A program made the position numbers and the translations under genes. From Nitrospira sp. (GTDB lineage Bacteria > Nitrospirota > Nitrospiria > Nitrospirales > Nitrospiraceae), in NCBI GenBank assembly GCA_030123605.1, contig CP126123.1:372001-436000 (forward strand): a stretch of DNA of 64,000 bases, in the 5' to 3' direction. Shown here piece after piece: positions 22,988-32,333 of this stretch (positions are counted from its first letter, which is position 1; each line of letters begins with the position of its first letter). Under the pieces are notes generated by a model, which saw only the letters and a list, made by a program, of their open reading frames with translations, was not told the DNA's origin and ran no database searches.

Positions 22988-23794
22988 ATGACTGCGGTCT
23001 TCTTCATGCTCACGATGGCCCTGTATTTCGCGAGCACCGTCTGCTATCTGGCTTATCTGCTCAGGCGGGCGGAAACCCTCTCAAAAGTGTCGCTCGGGAT
23101 CACCGCCGTCGGATTCGCCACCCACACCGTGGCGCTGGTGGCCAGAATGGCAGGCGCCGGCCAGACGCAACTTCCCACCTTTCACGAAGCCCTCTCGTTT
23201 TTCTCCTGGATGCTCATTCTGGTCTTCCTTGCGGTCGAATTTCGCCGGCAGCTCCATGTCCTCGGCTCGTTCATCGTGCCGCTCGCGCTCGTGTCACTGG
23301 TGACCGCCGCCGCTTTTCGGTCCGAAGAAGCGGCCAGTCTCCAGCCCGTCTTCAAGACCCTCTGGGTTCACGTCACCCTCAGCATGTTGGGCACTGTTGG
23401 GTTTGCCGTCGCCTTCGTCGCGGGAGTGATGTATCTCATTCAAGATGGTCTTCTCAAGTCCAAGCGGTTCAATGTGCTCTATGCCAAACTGCCGGCACTC
23501 GACTACCTCGATCACCTGAATCAACAATCCATCGTCATGGGCTTTCCGCTGCTGACCTTGGGAATCATCAGCGGCGCCTTTTCGGCAGAAATCGTCCGCG
23601 GGACCTACGTGAACTGGAACCCCGAACAGACGTGGGCCATGGTGACCTGGGGGTTCTATTTCGCGGTGCTGGTTGGACGGCTGACTGTCGGGTGGCGGGC
23701 CAAACGAGCCGCCTATCTGACCATCATCGGATTCGCCGGCGTGATCCTGACCCTGATCGGAGTCGTCTTGAAAAGTCACGGGTCGGTGTCCTGA
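22988..23794 (+). CDS. cytochrome c assembly protein, HemX/CcsA-like
   Basis: A 268-residue integral membrane protein with about eight helices. Near the C-terminus the tryptophan-rich loop TYVNWNPEQTWAMVTWGFYF matches the WxxWDxxE-type motif of CcsA/CcmC haem-handling proteins. A gene of this type next to hemA is commonly called HemX and is thought to influence HemA level or haem delivery. The stop is 1 base before the hemA start, so the two are translationally close. RBS: GAGGATAGGA. Confidence 0.85.
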   Translation: MTAVFFMLTMALYFASTVCYLAYLLRRAETLSKVSLGITAVGFATHTVALVARMAGAGQTQLPTFHEALSFFSWMLILVFLAVEFRRQLHVLGSFIVPLALVSLVTAAAFRSEEAASLQPVFKTLWVHVTLSMLGTVGFAVAFVAGVMYLIQDGLLKSKRFNVLYAKLPALDYLDHLNQQSIVMGFPLLTLGIISGAFSAEIVRGTYVNWNPEQTWAMVTWGFYFAVLVGRLTVGWRAKRAAYLTIIGFAGVILTLIGVVLKSHGSVS

Positions 23795-23795
23795 C

Positions 23796-25202
23796 ATGCA
23801 TATCATCGTCGTCGGGTTGAGCCATAAGACCGCTCCGGTCGAGATTCGGGAAAAACTCGCCGTTCCCGAAAGCCGGCTCAGAGAAGCGCTCAGCCGACTC
23901 TGTTCCTACTCCGGCGTTCGCGAAGGCCTGTTGCTCTCCACCTGCAATCGCGTGGAAGTGTATGCCGTTGTCGAGGATCTGGAAGGCGGATACGGACGGG
24001 TGCAGGAATTCCTGGCCGACACCCATCTCTCCCTCTCCTCCGACCACCTGACGCCCCACCTCTACTGGCATGCTGGCGACCGCGCCATCGGGCATCTCTT
24101 TCGTGTCGCCTCCAGCCTGGACTCGATGATCGTCGGCGAATCTCAAATTCTCGGCCAGATCAAAGATGCGTTCGAGGTGGCGTTGACCCATAAGTCGTCC
24201 GGACTGCTGCTGAATAAGATCGTGAAGAAAGCCATTTCGGTGGCGAAACGCGTGCGCACCGAGACCAAGATCGCGGAGACGGCTGTGTCCGTCAGTTATG
24301 CGGCGGTGGAATTGGCAAAAAAAATCTTTTCGAACCTGAGTGAGAAAACAGTGTTGTTGATCGGAGCGGGGGAAATGGCCAAACTGGCGGCCCGCCACCT
24401 GATCGCCAACGGGGTGCGTCAGGTTCGGATCACGACCCGCAATTTCCAACATGGGTTGGAATTGGCTCAACGGTTCGACGGCACCGCCGTGCCGTTCGAC
24501 GATTATAAGGCGGAACTGGCTGGGGCCGACATCGTGCTCGTGTCCACCGGGGCTTCACATTACCTGGTCGGTGCCGACGATGTGCAGCGCGCGATGAGAC
24601 AGCGGATGAATCGTCCCATGTTTCTGATCGATATCTCGGTGCCGCGGAATATCGATCCCGCCGTTCGGCCGATCGACGACGCCTTTTTGTTCGATATCGA
24701 CGACCTGCATATGCGGGTGGAGCAAAACCGCGAGGACCGGTTGCGCGAAGCGGCGAAAGCCGAGCAGATGGTAGTCGAGGAAGTGGCGGTGTTGGGGCAA
24801 TGGCTACAGTCGTTGGAGGTGACGCCGACGATCGTGGCGCTGCGGAATCGCACGGAAGAGATCAAACGGCGTGAAGTGGATAAGATGATGGCGCGGTTGG
24901 CGCATTTGTCGTCGGAAGATCGAGCCGCCGTGGAAGCGATGGCCTCCGCCATCATCAACAAAATGGTCCATGGCACGATGGTGACGCTAAAAGCAGAGGC
25001 CTCCTCTTCCAGCGGAACGGCCTATGTGGATGCGGCACGCCGATTCTTCAATCTGGAAGACGGACCTGCCGGACACAGCACCGGACAGGCATCGGGTTCG
25101 GACGCGCAGGAGGGGAACGCTACGAACAATGGGACCGGACGTCTCCCTGATGCATCCCTGGTGCAGAAGGCAACTGAGGCCCAAGCTCGGCGCGTGAGTT
25201 AG
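23796..25202 (+). CDS. hemA: glutamyl-tRNA reductase
   Basis: A 468-residue HemA, first committed enzyme of tetrapyrrole synthesis by the C5 route. N-terminal VVGLSHKTAPVEIREKL, catalytic C50 in STCNRVEVY, SMIVGESQILGQIKDAF, and the NADPH-binding VLLIGAGEMAKLAARHL segment are all present. Length exceeds the roughly 420 of E. coli by a Ser/Gly/Asn-rich C-terminal tail of about 40 residues. It reduces the glutamate on tRNA-Glu to glutamate-1-semialdehyde. hemC follows after 90 bases. Confidence 0.97.
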   Translation: MHIIVVGLSHKTAPVEIREKLAVPESRLREALSRLCSYSGVREGLLLSTCNRVEVYAVVEDLEGGYGRVQEFLADTHLSLSSDHLTPHLYWHAGDRAIGHLFRVASSLDSMIVGESQILGQIKDAFEVALTHKSSGLLLNKIVKKAISVAKRVRTETKIAETAVSVSYAAVELAKKIFSNLSEKTVLLIGAGEMAKLAARHLIANGVRQVRITTRNFQHGLELAQRFDGTAVPFDDYKAELAGADIVLVSTGASHYLVGADDVQRAMRQRMNRPMFLIDISVPRNIDPAVRPIDDAFLFDIDDLHMRVEQNREDRLREAAKAEQMVVEEVAVLGQWLQSLEVTPTIVALRNRTEEIKRREVDKMMARLAHLSSEDRAAVEAMASAIINKMVHGTMVTLKAEASSSSGTAYVDAARRFFNLEDGPAGHSTGQASGSDAQEGNATNNGTGRLPDASLVQKATEAQARRVS

Positions 25203-25292
25203 TCGAGCGCAGCCGGTCGGAGAATTTATGACGAGAGACGCCAGCACCTATAGTCAGCCATTTGTCGCTCGCCCAGAAAGCCGTGGTCACCG

Positions 25293-26219
25293 ATGAACCG
25301 TCCGACGCTCATCCTCGGTACCCGCGGCAGCAAGTTGGCCGTGCAGCAAAGCCAGTGGGTCCAGGCACGCCTCCAGGAATTGGCGCCGGACCTCACGATC
25401 ACGTTGAAACGCATTCAAACTTCAGGCGACAAGATTCTGGACGTCCCTCTGGCCAAGATCGGCGGGAAGGGCCTGTTCGTGAAAGAGATCGAGGATGCGC
25501 TGCTGAGCAAAGATATCGACCTGGCGGTCCACAGTATGAAAGATGTGCCGACCGCATTGCCGGCAGGATTGGAAATCCTGTGCGTTCCTCCGCGCGAAGA
25601 TCCACGGGATGCCTTGATCACGCACGACGGCTGCCGGTTGAATCAATTGAAACAGGGCGCTCGAATCGGCACCAGCAGTTTGCGCAGACAGGCTCAACTC
25701 CTGCATCATCGTCCCGATTTTACGATCGAGATGCTGCGGGGTAATCTGGATACGCGATTGAGGAAACTCCGCGAGGGACGGTTCGATGCCGTTATTCTGG
25801 CCGCCGCCGGGCTTAAGCGGCTCGGGTGGGAACAGGAGATCACGGAATGTCTGCCGGTACACCTCAGCCTGCCGGCCATCGCTCAAGGTGCTCTCGGTAT
25901 TGAAGCGCGCGGCGACGATCCGTTCGTGCGCGACCTTCTGAGCCGTTTCGAACATGGTCCCACCCGCATCACGGTAACGGCGGAACGTGCGCTGCTTCAT
26001 CGTCTTGAAGGGGGATGCCAAGTTCCCATCGCCGCCCATGCGGTTCTCGATGGAGAAATCTTGACGCTTGACGGCCTGGTGGCCAGCGTGGACGGTCGAC
26101 GGGTCGTTCGTCATCAGATCCAAGGTGCGGCGACCGAGGCGCAGCATCTGGGAACCAGGCTTGCAGAGATGTTGCTGACCGACGGAGGCGACGTGATCCT
26201 CAAGGAAATCTACGGATAG
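25293..26219 (+). CDS. hemC: hydroxymethylbilane synthase (porphobilinogen deaminase)
   Basis: A 308-residue HemC of standard length. It joins four porphobilinogens into hydroxymethylbilane on a dipyrromethane cofactor attached to C242 (LEGGCQVPIAAHA). Other signatures: LGTRGSKLAVQQSQWV, the DLAVHSMKDVPT loop with the catalytic aspartate region, RRQAQLLHHRPD and LRGNLDTRLRKL. The next gene starts 11 bases downstream. Confidence 0.97.
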   Translation: MNRPTLILGTRGSKLAVQQSQWVQARLQELAPDLTITLKRIQTSGDKILDVPLAKIGGKGLFVKEIEDALLSKDIDLAVHSMKDVPTALPAGLEILCVPPREDPRDALITHDGCRLNQLKQGARIGTSSLRRQAQLLHHRPDFTIEMLRGNLDTRLRKLREGRFDAVILAAAGLKRLGWEQEITECLPVHLSLPAIAQGALGIEARGDDPFVRDLLSRFEHGPTRITVTAERALLHRLEGGCQVPIAAHAVLDGEILTLDGLVASVDGRRVVRHQIQGAATEAQHLGTRLAEMLLTDGGDVILKEIYG

Positions 26220-26230
26220 ACTTGACCGCC

Positions 26231-27796
26231 ATGACGACGTGCAAAGGAAAAGTCTATTTGGTCGGCGCCGGCCCGGGCGATCCCAAGCTGCTGACCTTGC
26301 GCGGCAAGGAATGCCTTGAGCAGGCCGATGTCGTTTTGTACGATTACCTCGCGAACGAGGCATTGTTGAGTTATGTCTCCCGGCAGGCCGAACGACTCTA
26401 TGTCGGTCGCCGAGGCCGCGGACAGTATCGCGATCAATCGGAGATCAATCGTCTGTTGATCGACTATGCCCGGGCGGGAAAGACGGTGGTCCGACTGAAG
26501 GGCGGCGATCCGTTCGTGTTCGGACGAGGCGGAGAAGAGGCCGAGGCCGTCGCGGCGGCAGGCCTGGAGTTCGAGGTGGTGCCGGGAGTCACCGCCGCTG
26601 TGGCGGCGCCGGCTTATGCGGGCATTCCCGTCACCCATCGCACCTTGGCCTCCACCGTCACCTTCGTCACCGGTCACGAAGATCCCACGAAGGATCGCAG
26701 CGACATCGAGTGGCCGCGCTTGGCCACCGCGCACGGCACGCTGGTGTTTCTCATGGGTATGACGAATCTGCCGAAGATCGTCCAATGCCTGCGAGCCGAG
26801 GGGAAGGCTGGGACGACTCCTGCAGCGGTCATTCGCTGGGGCACGCGCACGTCGCAGCAGACCGTCGTGGGGACGTTGGACGATATCGTGGAGAGGGCCG
26901 CGGCGGCCCACATGGAACCGCCCACCGTCATTGTGATCGGAGAAGTGGTCCGTCTCAGGTCACAGCTGAATTGGTTCGAACGTCGGCCCCTGTTCGGAAC
27001 ACGTATCCTCGTGACCAGACCGAAGGCGCAGGCGTCGGAGTTTTCCGACTTGATTACGGCCTTCGGCGGAGAAGCGGTGGAATGCCCGACCATCGAGATC
27101 GTCCCTCCGGAGGACGGAGGTCCGCTCGATCGAGCCCTGGACCGGCTGGCAACCTACAACTGGTTGATCTTCACGAGTGTGAACGGGGTCGCCTCCTTCA
27201 TGACCCGTTTGCTGGATACAGGGCGCGACGTGCGCGCCTTGGCCGACCTGACAATTGCCTGCATCGGGCCACGCACCGCTGATGCCCTGTCTGCCTATGG
27301 TCTGCGGGCCGATCTGATCCCGGAACAGTACCAGGCGGAAGGGATGCTGGACGTCTTGGTCGACCGGCAAATGCGTGGAGCACGGGTACTGATTCCGCGG
27401 GCCTTGGTGGCGCGAGAGATTCTGCCTGAGCAACTGAGTAAACAGGGTGCTGAGGTGGATGTCGTTCCGGTCTACCGGACGATACGTCCCACTATGGCGG
27501 TCGATCGCCTCACCGAGCAGCTTCGCGCCCGCATGATCAATGTCATCTCGTTCACCAGCTCGTCGACGGTGCGGAATTTCGCAGAGCTGTTTTCGACACA
27601 GGAGGAGCTGCAGCGGCTGGTCGGGGAAGCGACCATCGCCTGTATCGGTCCCATTACTGCGTCCACTGTCCGTGAAATGGGTCTCAGGGTACATGTGATG
27701 GCGGCGCGGAATACGATCCCTGCGCTGGCAGAGGCCATCGTGCAACATGTGGCGGGTGACATCCAACATCGGCCCGCTTCGACGGCGAGTCGATGA
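26231..27796 (+). CDS. cobA/hemD: fused uroporphyrinogen-III C-methyltransferase and uroporphyrinogen-III synthase
   Basis: A 521-residue fusion. Residues about 1-250 are a SUMT/CobA methyltransferase: VYLVGAGPGDPKLLTLRG at the N-terminus, VRLKGGDPFVFGRGGEEAE and the YAGIPVTHR loop. Residues about 255-515 are HemD: GTRILVTRPKAQASEFSDL, FTSVNGVASF and ISFTSSSTVRNF. The fusion both closes hydroxymethylbilane to uroporphyrinogen III and methylates it to precorrin-2, the branch point toward siroheme. The first ATG in frame, 26231, is preferred over the TTG at 26222. Confidence 0.95.
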   Translation: MTTCKGKVYLVGAGPGDPKLLTLRGKECLEQADVVLYDYLANEALLSYVSRQAERLYVGRRGRGQYRDQSEINRLLIDYARAGKTVVRLKGGDPFVFGRGGEEAEAVAAAGLEFEVVPGVTAAVAAPAYAGIPVTHRTLASTVTFVTGHEDPTKDRSDIEWPRLATAHGTLVFLMGMTNLPKIVQCLRAEGKAGTTPAAVIRWGTRTSQQTVVGTLDDIVERAAAAHMEPPTVIVIGEVVRLRSQLNWFERRPLFGTRILVTRPKAQASEFSDLITAFGGEAVECPTIEIVPPEDGGPLDRALDRLATYNWLIFTSVNGVASFMTRLLDTGRDVRALADLTIACIGPRTADALSAYGLRADLIPEQYQAEGMLDVLVDRQMRGARVLIPRALVAREILPEQLSKQGAEVDVVPVYRTIRPTMAVDRLTEQLRARMINVISFTSSSTVRNFAELFSTQEELQRLVGEATIACIGPITASTVREMGLRVHVMAARNTIPALAEAIVQHVAGDIQHRPASTASR

Positions 27797-27846
27797 GCGG
27801 ATTCAAGTGATCGTGAAGGTGATCGTTACCAGGAGGAGGGAGACGC

Positions 27847-28239
27847 ATGGTTCCAGTCAAGTCATTCATGGTTCCGAAGGACAAGTTCATCACCGTCGAG
27901 CGTGATATGGACGTGCGCACGGCGGGGCGCCTCATGCGCGACCGTAACATCGGCAGCCTGTTCGTCACGAACGGCAAAGACGTGATCGGCATCATCACGG
28001 ACACGGACATGGTGCGCCGCGTCGTCGCCACCGGGGCCGACACGACTAAGACGACCGTGGAGCAGATCATGTCCGCGCCGCTCGTCACGATCGAGGAACA
28101 CAAGACGCTGTTGGACGCCAACGACTTGATGGCGCAAACCCACCTGCGGCATCTCGGGGTGACGAAAGACGGTCACCTCGTCGGCATGATTTCGGTCCGT
28201 GATTTGGTGGTCTTCCTGACCAACTTGCCGAGGAAGTGA
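27847..28239 (+). CDS. CBS-domain pair protein inside the tetrapyrrole operon
   Basis: A 130-residue two-CBS protein. Repeats span about 5-60 and 70-128, with VIGIITDTDMVRRV and LVGMISVRDLVVFL as the matching ends. A strong AGGAGGAGGGAG ribosome binding site precedes the ATG. It is 6 bases upstream of hemB and 50 downstream of the cobA/hemD fusion, so it is very likely co-transcribed. A regulatory role tied to adenylate or SAM level is plausible for a pathway that uses both, but is only inferred. Paralogue of the gene at 4420. Confidence 0.88.
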   Translation: MVPVKSFMVPKDKFITVERDMDVRTAGRLMRDRNIGSLFVTNGKDVIGIITDTDMVRRVVATGADTTKTTVEQIMSAPLVTIEEHKTLLDANDLMAQTHLRHLGVTKDGHLVGMISVRDLVVFLTNLPRK

Positions 28240-28245
28240 GCGACC

Positions 28246-29217
28246 ATGGCTTTTCCGATTCAGCGCTTGCGCCGTCTTCGTGAAAAGGAACCGTTGCGGC
28301 GGATGGTTCGCGAAACGAGACTGACGCCGAACGACTTCATCTATCCGGTCTTCGTCACCGAAGGCCAGGGGCGTCGGGAGCCGATCGTTTCCATGCCGGG
28401 GCAATCGCGGTTGTCCGTCGATGTGCTGGTGAAGGAAGCGCTCGACGTGAAGGCCCTGGGCATTCCGGCCATGATCCTCTTCGGGATTCCGGATCGGAAA
28501 GACGAACGCGGGAGTTCCGGTTACGATCCGGAGGGGATTGTGCAACGTGCCCTCCGCACCCTCAAAACGGAGGTGCCGGATCTGATGCTCATTACCGATG
28601 TCTGCATCGATGAGTATACGAGTCACGGCCATTGCGGCATCGTCCGGCAGGGGAAGATCCTCAACGACGAGACGCTGGATTGTCTCCGGGCCATGGCGAA
28701 GACCCACGCCCAGGCCGGAGCCGACATGGTTGCACCCTCCGACATGATGGACGGACGGGTGGCCGCGATTCGCGACGAGTTGGATCGGGCCGGGTTCGTC
28801 GACATCCCCATCATGGCCTATGCGGCGAAATTCGCCTCGTGTTTTTACGCGCCCTTTCGCGATGCGGCCGACTCCAGCCCCCAATTCGGTGATCGGCAGT
28901 CCTACCAGATGGACCCGGCCAACAGGCGTGAAGCCTTGCGTGAAATTGAGCTGGACATTGAGGAGGGGGCCGACATCATCATGGTGAAACCGGGTCTGCC
29001 GTACCTGGATGTGATCAGCGCCGCACGCGAACGGACCCTCCTGCCGATCGCCGCTTACCAGGTGAGCGGGGAATACAGCATGATCAAGGCGGCCGCCCAG
29101 GCAGGCTGGTTGGACGAGCGCCGCGCCATGCTGGAATCGCTTCTGTCGATCAAGCGGGCCGGTGCCGACATGATCCTCACCTATTTTGCCAAAGAGGCTG
29201 CCGCACTTCTGCAGTGA
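28246..29217 (+). CDS. hemB: delta-aminolevulinic acid dehydratase (porphobilinogen synthase)
   Basis: A 323-residue HemB. The two active-site lysines are K195 (MAYAAKFAS) and K248 (IIMVKPG). The zinc/magnesium region reads [14 protein letters not shown] with C120, D122 and C130; the second position of the classical three-cysteine zinc site is an aspartate, so the catalytic metal is not obvious. [11 protein letters not shown] and GSSGYD also match. It condenses two aminolevulinates into porphobilinogen. Its stop overlaps the possible GTG start of ribF. Confidence 0.96.
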   Translation: MAFPIQRLRRLREKEPLRRMVRETRLTPNDFIYPVFVTEGQGRREPIVSMPGQSRLSVDVLVKEALDVKALGIPAMILFGIPDRKDERGSSGYDPEGIVQRALRTLKTEVPDLMLITDVCIDEYTSHGHCGIVRQGKILNDETLDCLRAMAKTHAQAGADMVAPSDMMDGRVAAIRDELDRAGFVDIPIMAYAAKFASCFYAPFRDAADSSPQFGDRQSYQMDPANRREALREIELDIEEGADIIMVKPGLPYLDVISAARERTLLPIAAYQVSGEYSMIKAAAQAGWLDERRAMLESLLSIKRAGADMILTYFAKEAAALLQ

Positions 29218-29225
29218 CGCGACGC

Positions 29226-30185
29226 ATGAAGATCTCTCGTGGTTTCACCTCGACGACGCTCAGACCCTACGCGGTGGTGACCATCGGTAATTTCGACGGG
29301 CACCACCAAGGCCATCGGACGCTGTTGAGCCTGGTGGTGGAGATGGCCCGCCGGGAAGCCGGAACGGCGCTGGTCCTGACCTTCGATCCGCATCCCGTCA
29401 AGATTCTCGCTCCGCAGGTAGATCTCCGGTTTCTGACGACGCCGGAAGAGAAGCTAGCCTGCTTCGAAGCCGCCGGCATCGACGAGGTGGTCTTCCTTGA
29501 GTTTACTCCGACCTTCGCCGGGTTGAGTCCGGCGCAGTTCGCGACACAGGTGCTGTGTGACGGCATCGGCACGCGAGAGTTATTCGTCGGAGAGCACTTT
29601 GCGTTCGGCAAGGGCCGTGCCGGCCGCATTGCGGACCTTGTCGAATTCGGCGGCCGACTCGGGTTCCGTGTCCATCCCATGTCGCCCTTGACCATCGAGG
29701 GCGAGGTGGTGAGTTCCACGCGCATCCGTCAGATGGTCCAGGCGGGCGATTTGCAGAAGGCCTGTCGGTTTCTTGGACGACCCTACAGCATCAGCGGGAC
29801 CGTCATTCCGGGGGCCCGACGTGGGACCGAACTCGGTTGGCCGACCGCCAATCTCCATCTTCCGACAGACCGCGTGATTCCACCGGACGGTGTCTATTCC
29901 GCACAGACTCTGTGGAAAGGCACATGCCTGGACTCTGTGGTCTACATCGGCCGCAGGCCGACGTTCGGTGCGGGCGAGCGTTTGTTGGAAGTGTCGATCC
30001 TCGACGAGCGGCTTGATCTCTACGGCCAATCGATTCAGGTGCAGCTCATCGGCTTTGTTCGCGAGGATAGAGTCTTTGCCTCGGCGGATGAGCTGACCCG
30101 TCAGATCGCGTTGGATGTGAAAGCGGCTCGTGCCCACCTTCGTGAGGCGGCGCACAGCCCCCTCTCGGCCACGCTGCCGCGGTGA
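29226..30185 (+). CDS. ribF: bifunctional riboflavin kinase / FAD synthetase
   Basis: A 319-residue RibF. The N-terminal nucleotidyltransferase domain has VVTIGNFDGHHQGHRTLL (an HxGH-like motif), LTFDPHP and EVVSSTRIRQMV; the C-terminal riboflavin kinase domain has PGARRGTELGWPTANL and the YIGRRPTF loop. It phosphorylates riboflavin to FMN and adenylates it to FAD. ATG at 29226 is chosen; the GTG at 29214 overlaps the hemB stop as GTGA and would add four residues. Confidence 0.95.
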   Translation: MKISRGFTSTTLRPYAVVTIGNFDGHHQGHRTLLSLVVEMARREAGTALVLTFDPHPVKILAPQVDLRFLTTPEEKLACFEAAGIDEVVFLEFTPTFAGLSPAQFATQVLCDGIGTRELFVGEHFAFGKGRAGRIADLVEFGGRLGFRVHPMSPLTIEGEVVSSTRIRQMVQAGDLQKACRFLGRPYSISGTVIPGARRGTELGWPTANLHLPTDRVIPPDGVYSAQTLWKGTCLDSVVYIGRRPTFGAGERLLEVSILDERLDLYGQSIQVQLIGFVREDRVFASADELTRQIALDVKAARAHLREAAHSPLSATLPR

Positions 30186-30191
30186 CGAGCG

Positions 30192-31682
30192 ATGGCCGGT
30201 GCTTCGACAGGTTCCCGTCATCCGCTCCATCGGCAGGTCGCCAAGGTCATTCGTGCGCGAGGACTGTTGCAAGCGGGCCACACGGTACTGGTGGCGGTCT
30301 CCGGCGGTCCTGACTCCGTGGCCCTGCTCTCGATTCTGCACGATCTTGCTCCGGCGTGGAACCTCTCGTTGGCGGTGGTGCATTGTCACTATGGCCTGCG
30401 TGGCGCCGAGTCTGACGACGACGCCGCATTCGTCACGTCGCTCTGTCGCCGATGGAACATCCCTTGCCTGATCAAGCCGCTCTCTACTGCTCGAAGCAGA
30501 GCCGGCGCATCCAGCTCACTCCAGGCGCGTGCCCGGGACTCCCGCTACCGGTTGTTTCGTCGGCTGGCTGCTGAGCTCGGTGCGGAACGGGTCGCGCTCG
30601 GGCACACGGCGGACGATCAGGCAGAAACCGTGTTGCTGCGGCTGTTACGAGGCGCCGGTGTACGGGGCTTGGCCGGCATGCCGCCCATCCGAGAGGGGCT
30701 TTTTGTCCGACCGCTGCTGACGATCTCGCGGCAGGAGATCCTGTCCTACCTGGAGGCGATGAGGTTGTCGTATCGCATCGATTCCAGCAATGCCAAGCCC
30801 ATCTACCTTCGCAATCGTGTCAGGCATGAGCTGCTTCCGGTCATGCAATCCCTGGCTCCTGCCGTGACCCGGATACTGGCGCGCCAGGCCGATCTCCTGC
30901 GCGACGACGATCTGGTGCTGGAGGTGCTGGCGAAGCATCGCCTGACGAAGATCATGCTGGCTCGCGACCGGACGACCATGGTGCTCGATCGCTCATCGTT
31001 GCTCAAACAACCGGCCGCGTTGCAGCGGCGGATGCTTCGACAGGCTCTGCAGGACCTGTCGTCGTTCAACGTGCCGCGCAGCGACCTACTGTCGTCCTTG
31101 GTGACGTCCCTGGCTTCTCCACGGTCGGGAATGATCTGGAAGATGGGAGCCGTGACGATCGCTTGTGAGCAGGATCGGCTGCGGCTGACGACGGCGGCTC
31201 CGCTCTGCGGCTCCGCAGATGCGGTCCATGGATCGGAAGGCGCGACATTGAGGCCATCCTCCGACGACCTGACGGTCTCCTCCTTTCCATGGACGGCTTC
31301 CTGGCCTTGGACCGGGGCACTGATCCATATCCGACGGGTGACGCGCCAGAGAGGAACTGTCCTCCTGGCGAGAACATCTCCTGCCGTCGCTCTCTTCGAT
31401 GCCGAGCAATTGACGCTGCCTTTGCAGGTGCGAGCCTGGTGTCCGGGGGATTGGTTTTGCCCCGTCGGCATGGAGGGGCGGCGAAAGAAATTGCAAGATT
31501 ACTTCACAGATGCGAAACTGGGCCGATCTGTGCGAGGGCGGATACCGCTGCTGTTGTCGCGCGACGCGATTGCCTGGGTCGTCGGGCAACGAGCCGATGA
31601 GCGGTTCGCCGCCACCACCTCGACGACCCGGTTCATCCTGGCTCGTGTGACGCAGCCTCCGCACCGGAAAGGAGCCTTGTAG
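30192..31682 (+). CDS. tilS: tRNA(Ile)-lysidine synthase
   Basis: A 496-residue TilS. The PP-loop is SGGPDS at 37-42; GHTADDQAETVLLRLLRGAGVRGL is the typical mid-domain segment (only part need be quoted: HTADDQAETVLLRLLRG); a TilS substrate domain follows and the C-terminal domain has FTDAKLGRSVRGRIPLL. It uses ATP to add lysine to C34 of tRNA-Ile(CAU) so that it reads AUA. It starts 6 bases after ribF and ends 2 bases before hpt; tilS-hpt-ftsH is a widely conserved order. Confidence 0.96.
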   Translation: MAGASTGSRHPLHRQVAKVIRARGLLQAGHTVLVAVSGGPDSVALLSILHDLAPAWNLSLAVVHCHYGLRGAESDDDAAFVTSLCRRWNIPCLIKPLSTARSRAGASSSLQARARDSRYRLFRRLAAELGAERVALGHTADDQAETVLLRLLRGAGVRGLAGMPPIREGLFVRPLLTISRQEILSYLEAMRLSYRIDSSNAKPIYLRNRVRHELLPVMQSLAPAVTRILARQADLLRDDDLVLEVLAKHRLTKIMLARDRTTMVLDRSSLLKQPAALQRRMLRQALQDLSSFNVPRSDLLSSLVTSLASPRSGMIWKMGAVTIACEQDRLRLTTAAPLCGSADAVHGSEGATLRPSSDDLTVSSFPWTASWPWTGALIHIRRVTRQRGTVLLARTSPAVALFDAEQLTLPLQVRAWCPGDWFCPVGMEGRRKKLQDYFTDAKLGRSVRGRIPLLLSRDAIAWVVGQRADERFAATTSTTRFILARVTQPPHRKGAL

Positions 31683-31684
31683 GA

Positions 31685-32245
31685 ATGGAACGCATTTTTG
31701 GTCGTCCCATCGTGACGCAAGAACAGATGCGGACTCGAATCCGTGAACTCGGTCGGCAGATCGCCTCCGATTATGCGGGAAAAGATCTGGTCCTGGTCGG
31801 CGTGCTCAAAGGGGCCTATGCCTTCTATGCCGACCTGGCTCGCGCGATCCGGATTCCGATGCGGGTCGAGTTTATCGTCGTCACGAGTTATGGCGCCGGT
31901 CATAAAAGCTCCGGCAAGGTCAAGCTGGTGTCGGACCTGACGGAGCCTGTCGCAGGCAAGGATGTCTTGCTGGTGGAGGACATCGTTGATTCGGGCCTCA
32001 CCATCAGTTACCTGATCAAGACGCTTTCCAGGCGGAAACCCCGCTCGTTGAAGGTCTGCACGCTCCTGAGCAAGCCGGACCGCCGGACCGTCGACGTGAA
32101 TCTGGAGTACGTGGGGTTCAAGATCGCGAACAAGTTCGTGGTCGGGTACGGTCTCGATTACCGGCAGAAGTATCGCAATCTTCCTTACCTGGCCGCACTC
32201 GATCAAGCCGATGAATCAGATGAAAGGGAACAGGAGTCTGCGTGA
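31685..32245 (+). CDS. hpt: hypoxanthine phosphoribosyltransferase
   Basis: A 186-residue purine phosphoribosyltransferase. The PRPP-binding motif is VLLVEDIVDSGLT (residues 94-106), and VGVLKGAYAFYADL near residue 39 forms the pyrophosphate loop. The C-terminal VGYGLDYRQKYRNLPYL is typical of hypoxanthine/guanine enzymes. It salvages hypoxanthine to IMP. Located between tilS and ftsH as in many bacteria. Confidence 0.95.
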   Translation: MERIFGRPIVTQEQMRTRIRELGRQIASDYAGKDLVLVGVLKGAYAFYADLARAIRIPMRVEFIVVTSYGAGHKSSGKVKLVSDLTEPVAGKDVLLVEDIVDSGLTISYLIKTLSRRKPRSLKVCTLLSKPDRRTVDVNLEYVGFKIANKFVVGYGLDYRQKYRNLPYLAALDQADESDEREQESA

Positions 32246-32249
32246 GAGG

Positions 32250-32279
32250 TTGTTCCCCCCGTTGGACTTATGGTAGCAT
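32250..32279 (+). promoter_or_regulatory. candidate promoter of ftsH
   Basis: TAGCAT at 32274-32279 preceded by the extended TGG, with TTGTTC at 32250-32255 and 18 bases between. The leader to the ATG would be about 48 bases. A weak match, so read-through from hpt is also likely. Confidence 0.35.
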
Positions 32280-32333
32280 TCTGCAGGGTTATAGCAGTTT
32301 GCAGTCTGCCTACAAGCCTCAAAGGAGAGGTGG

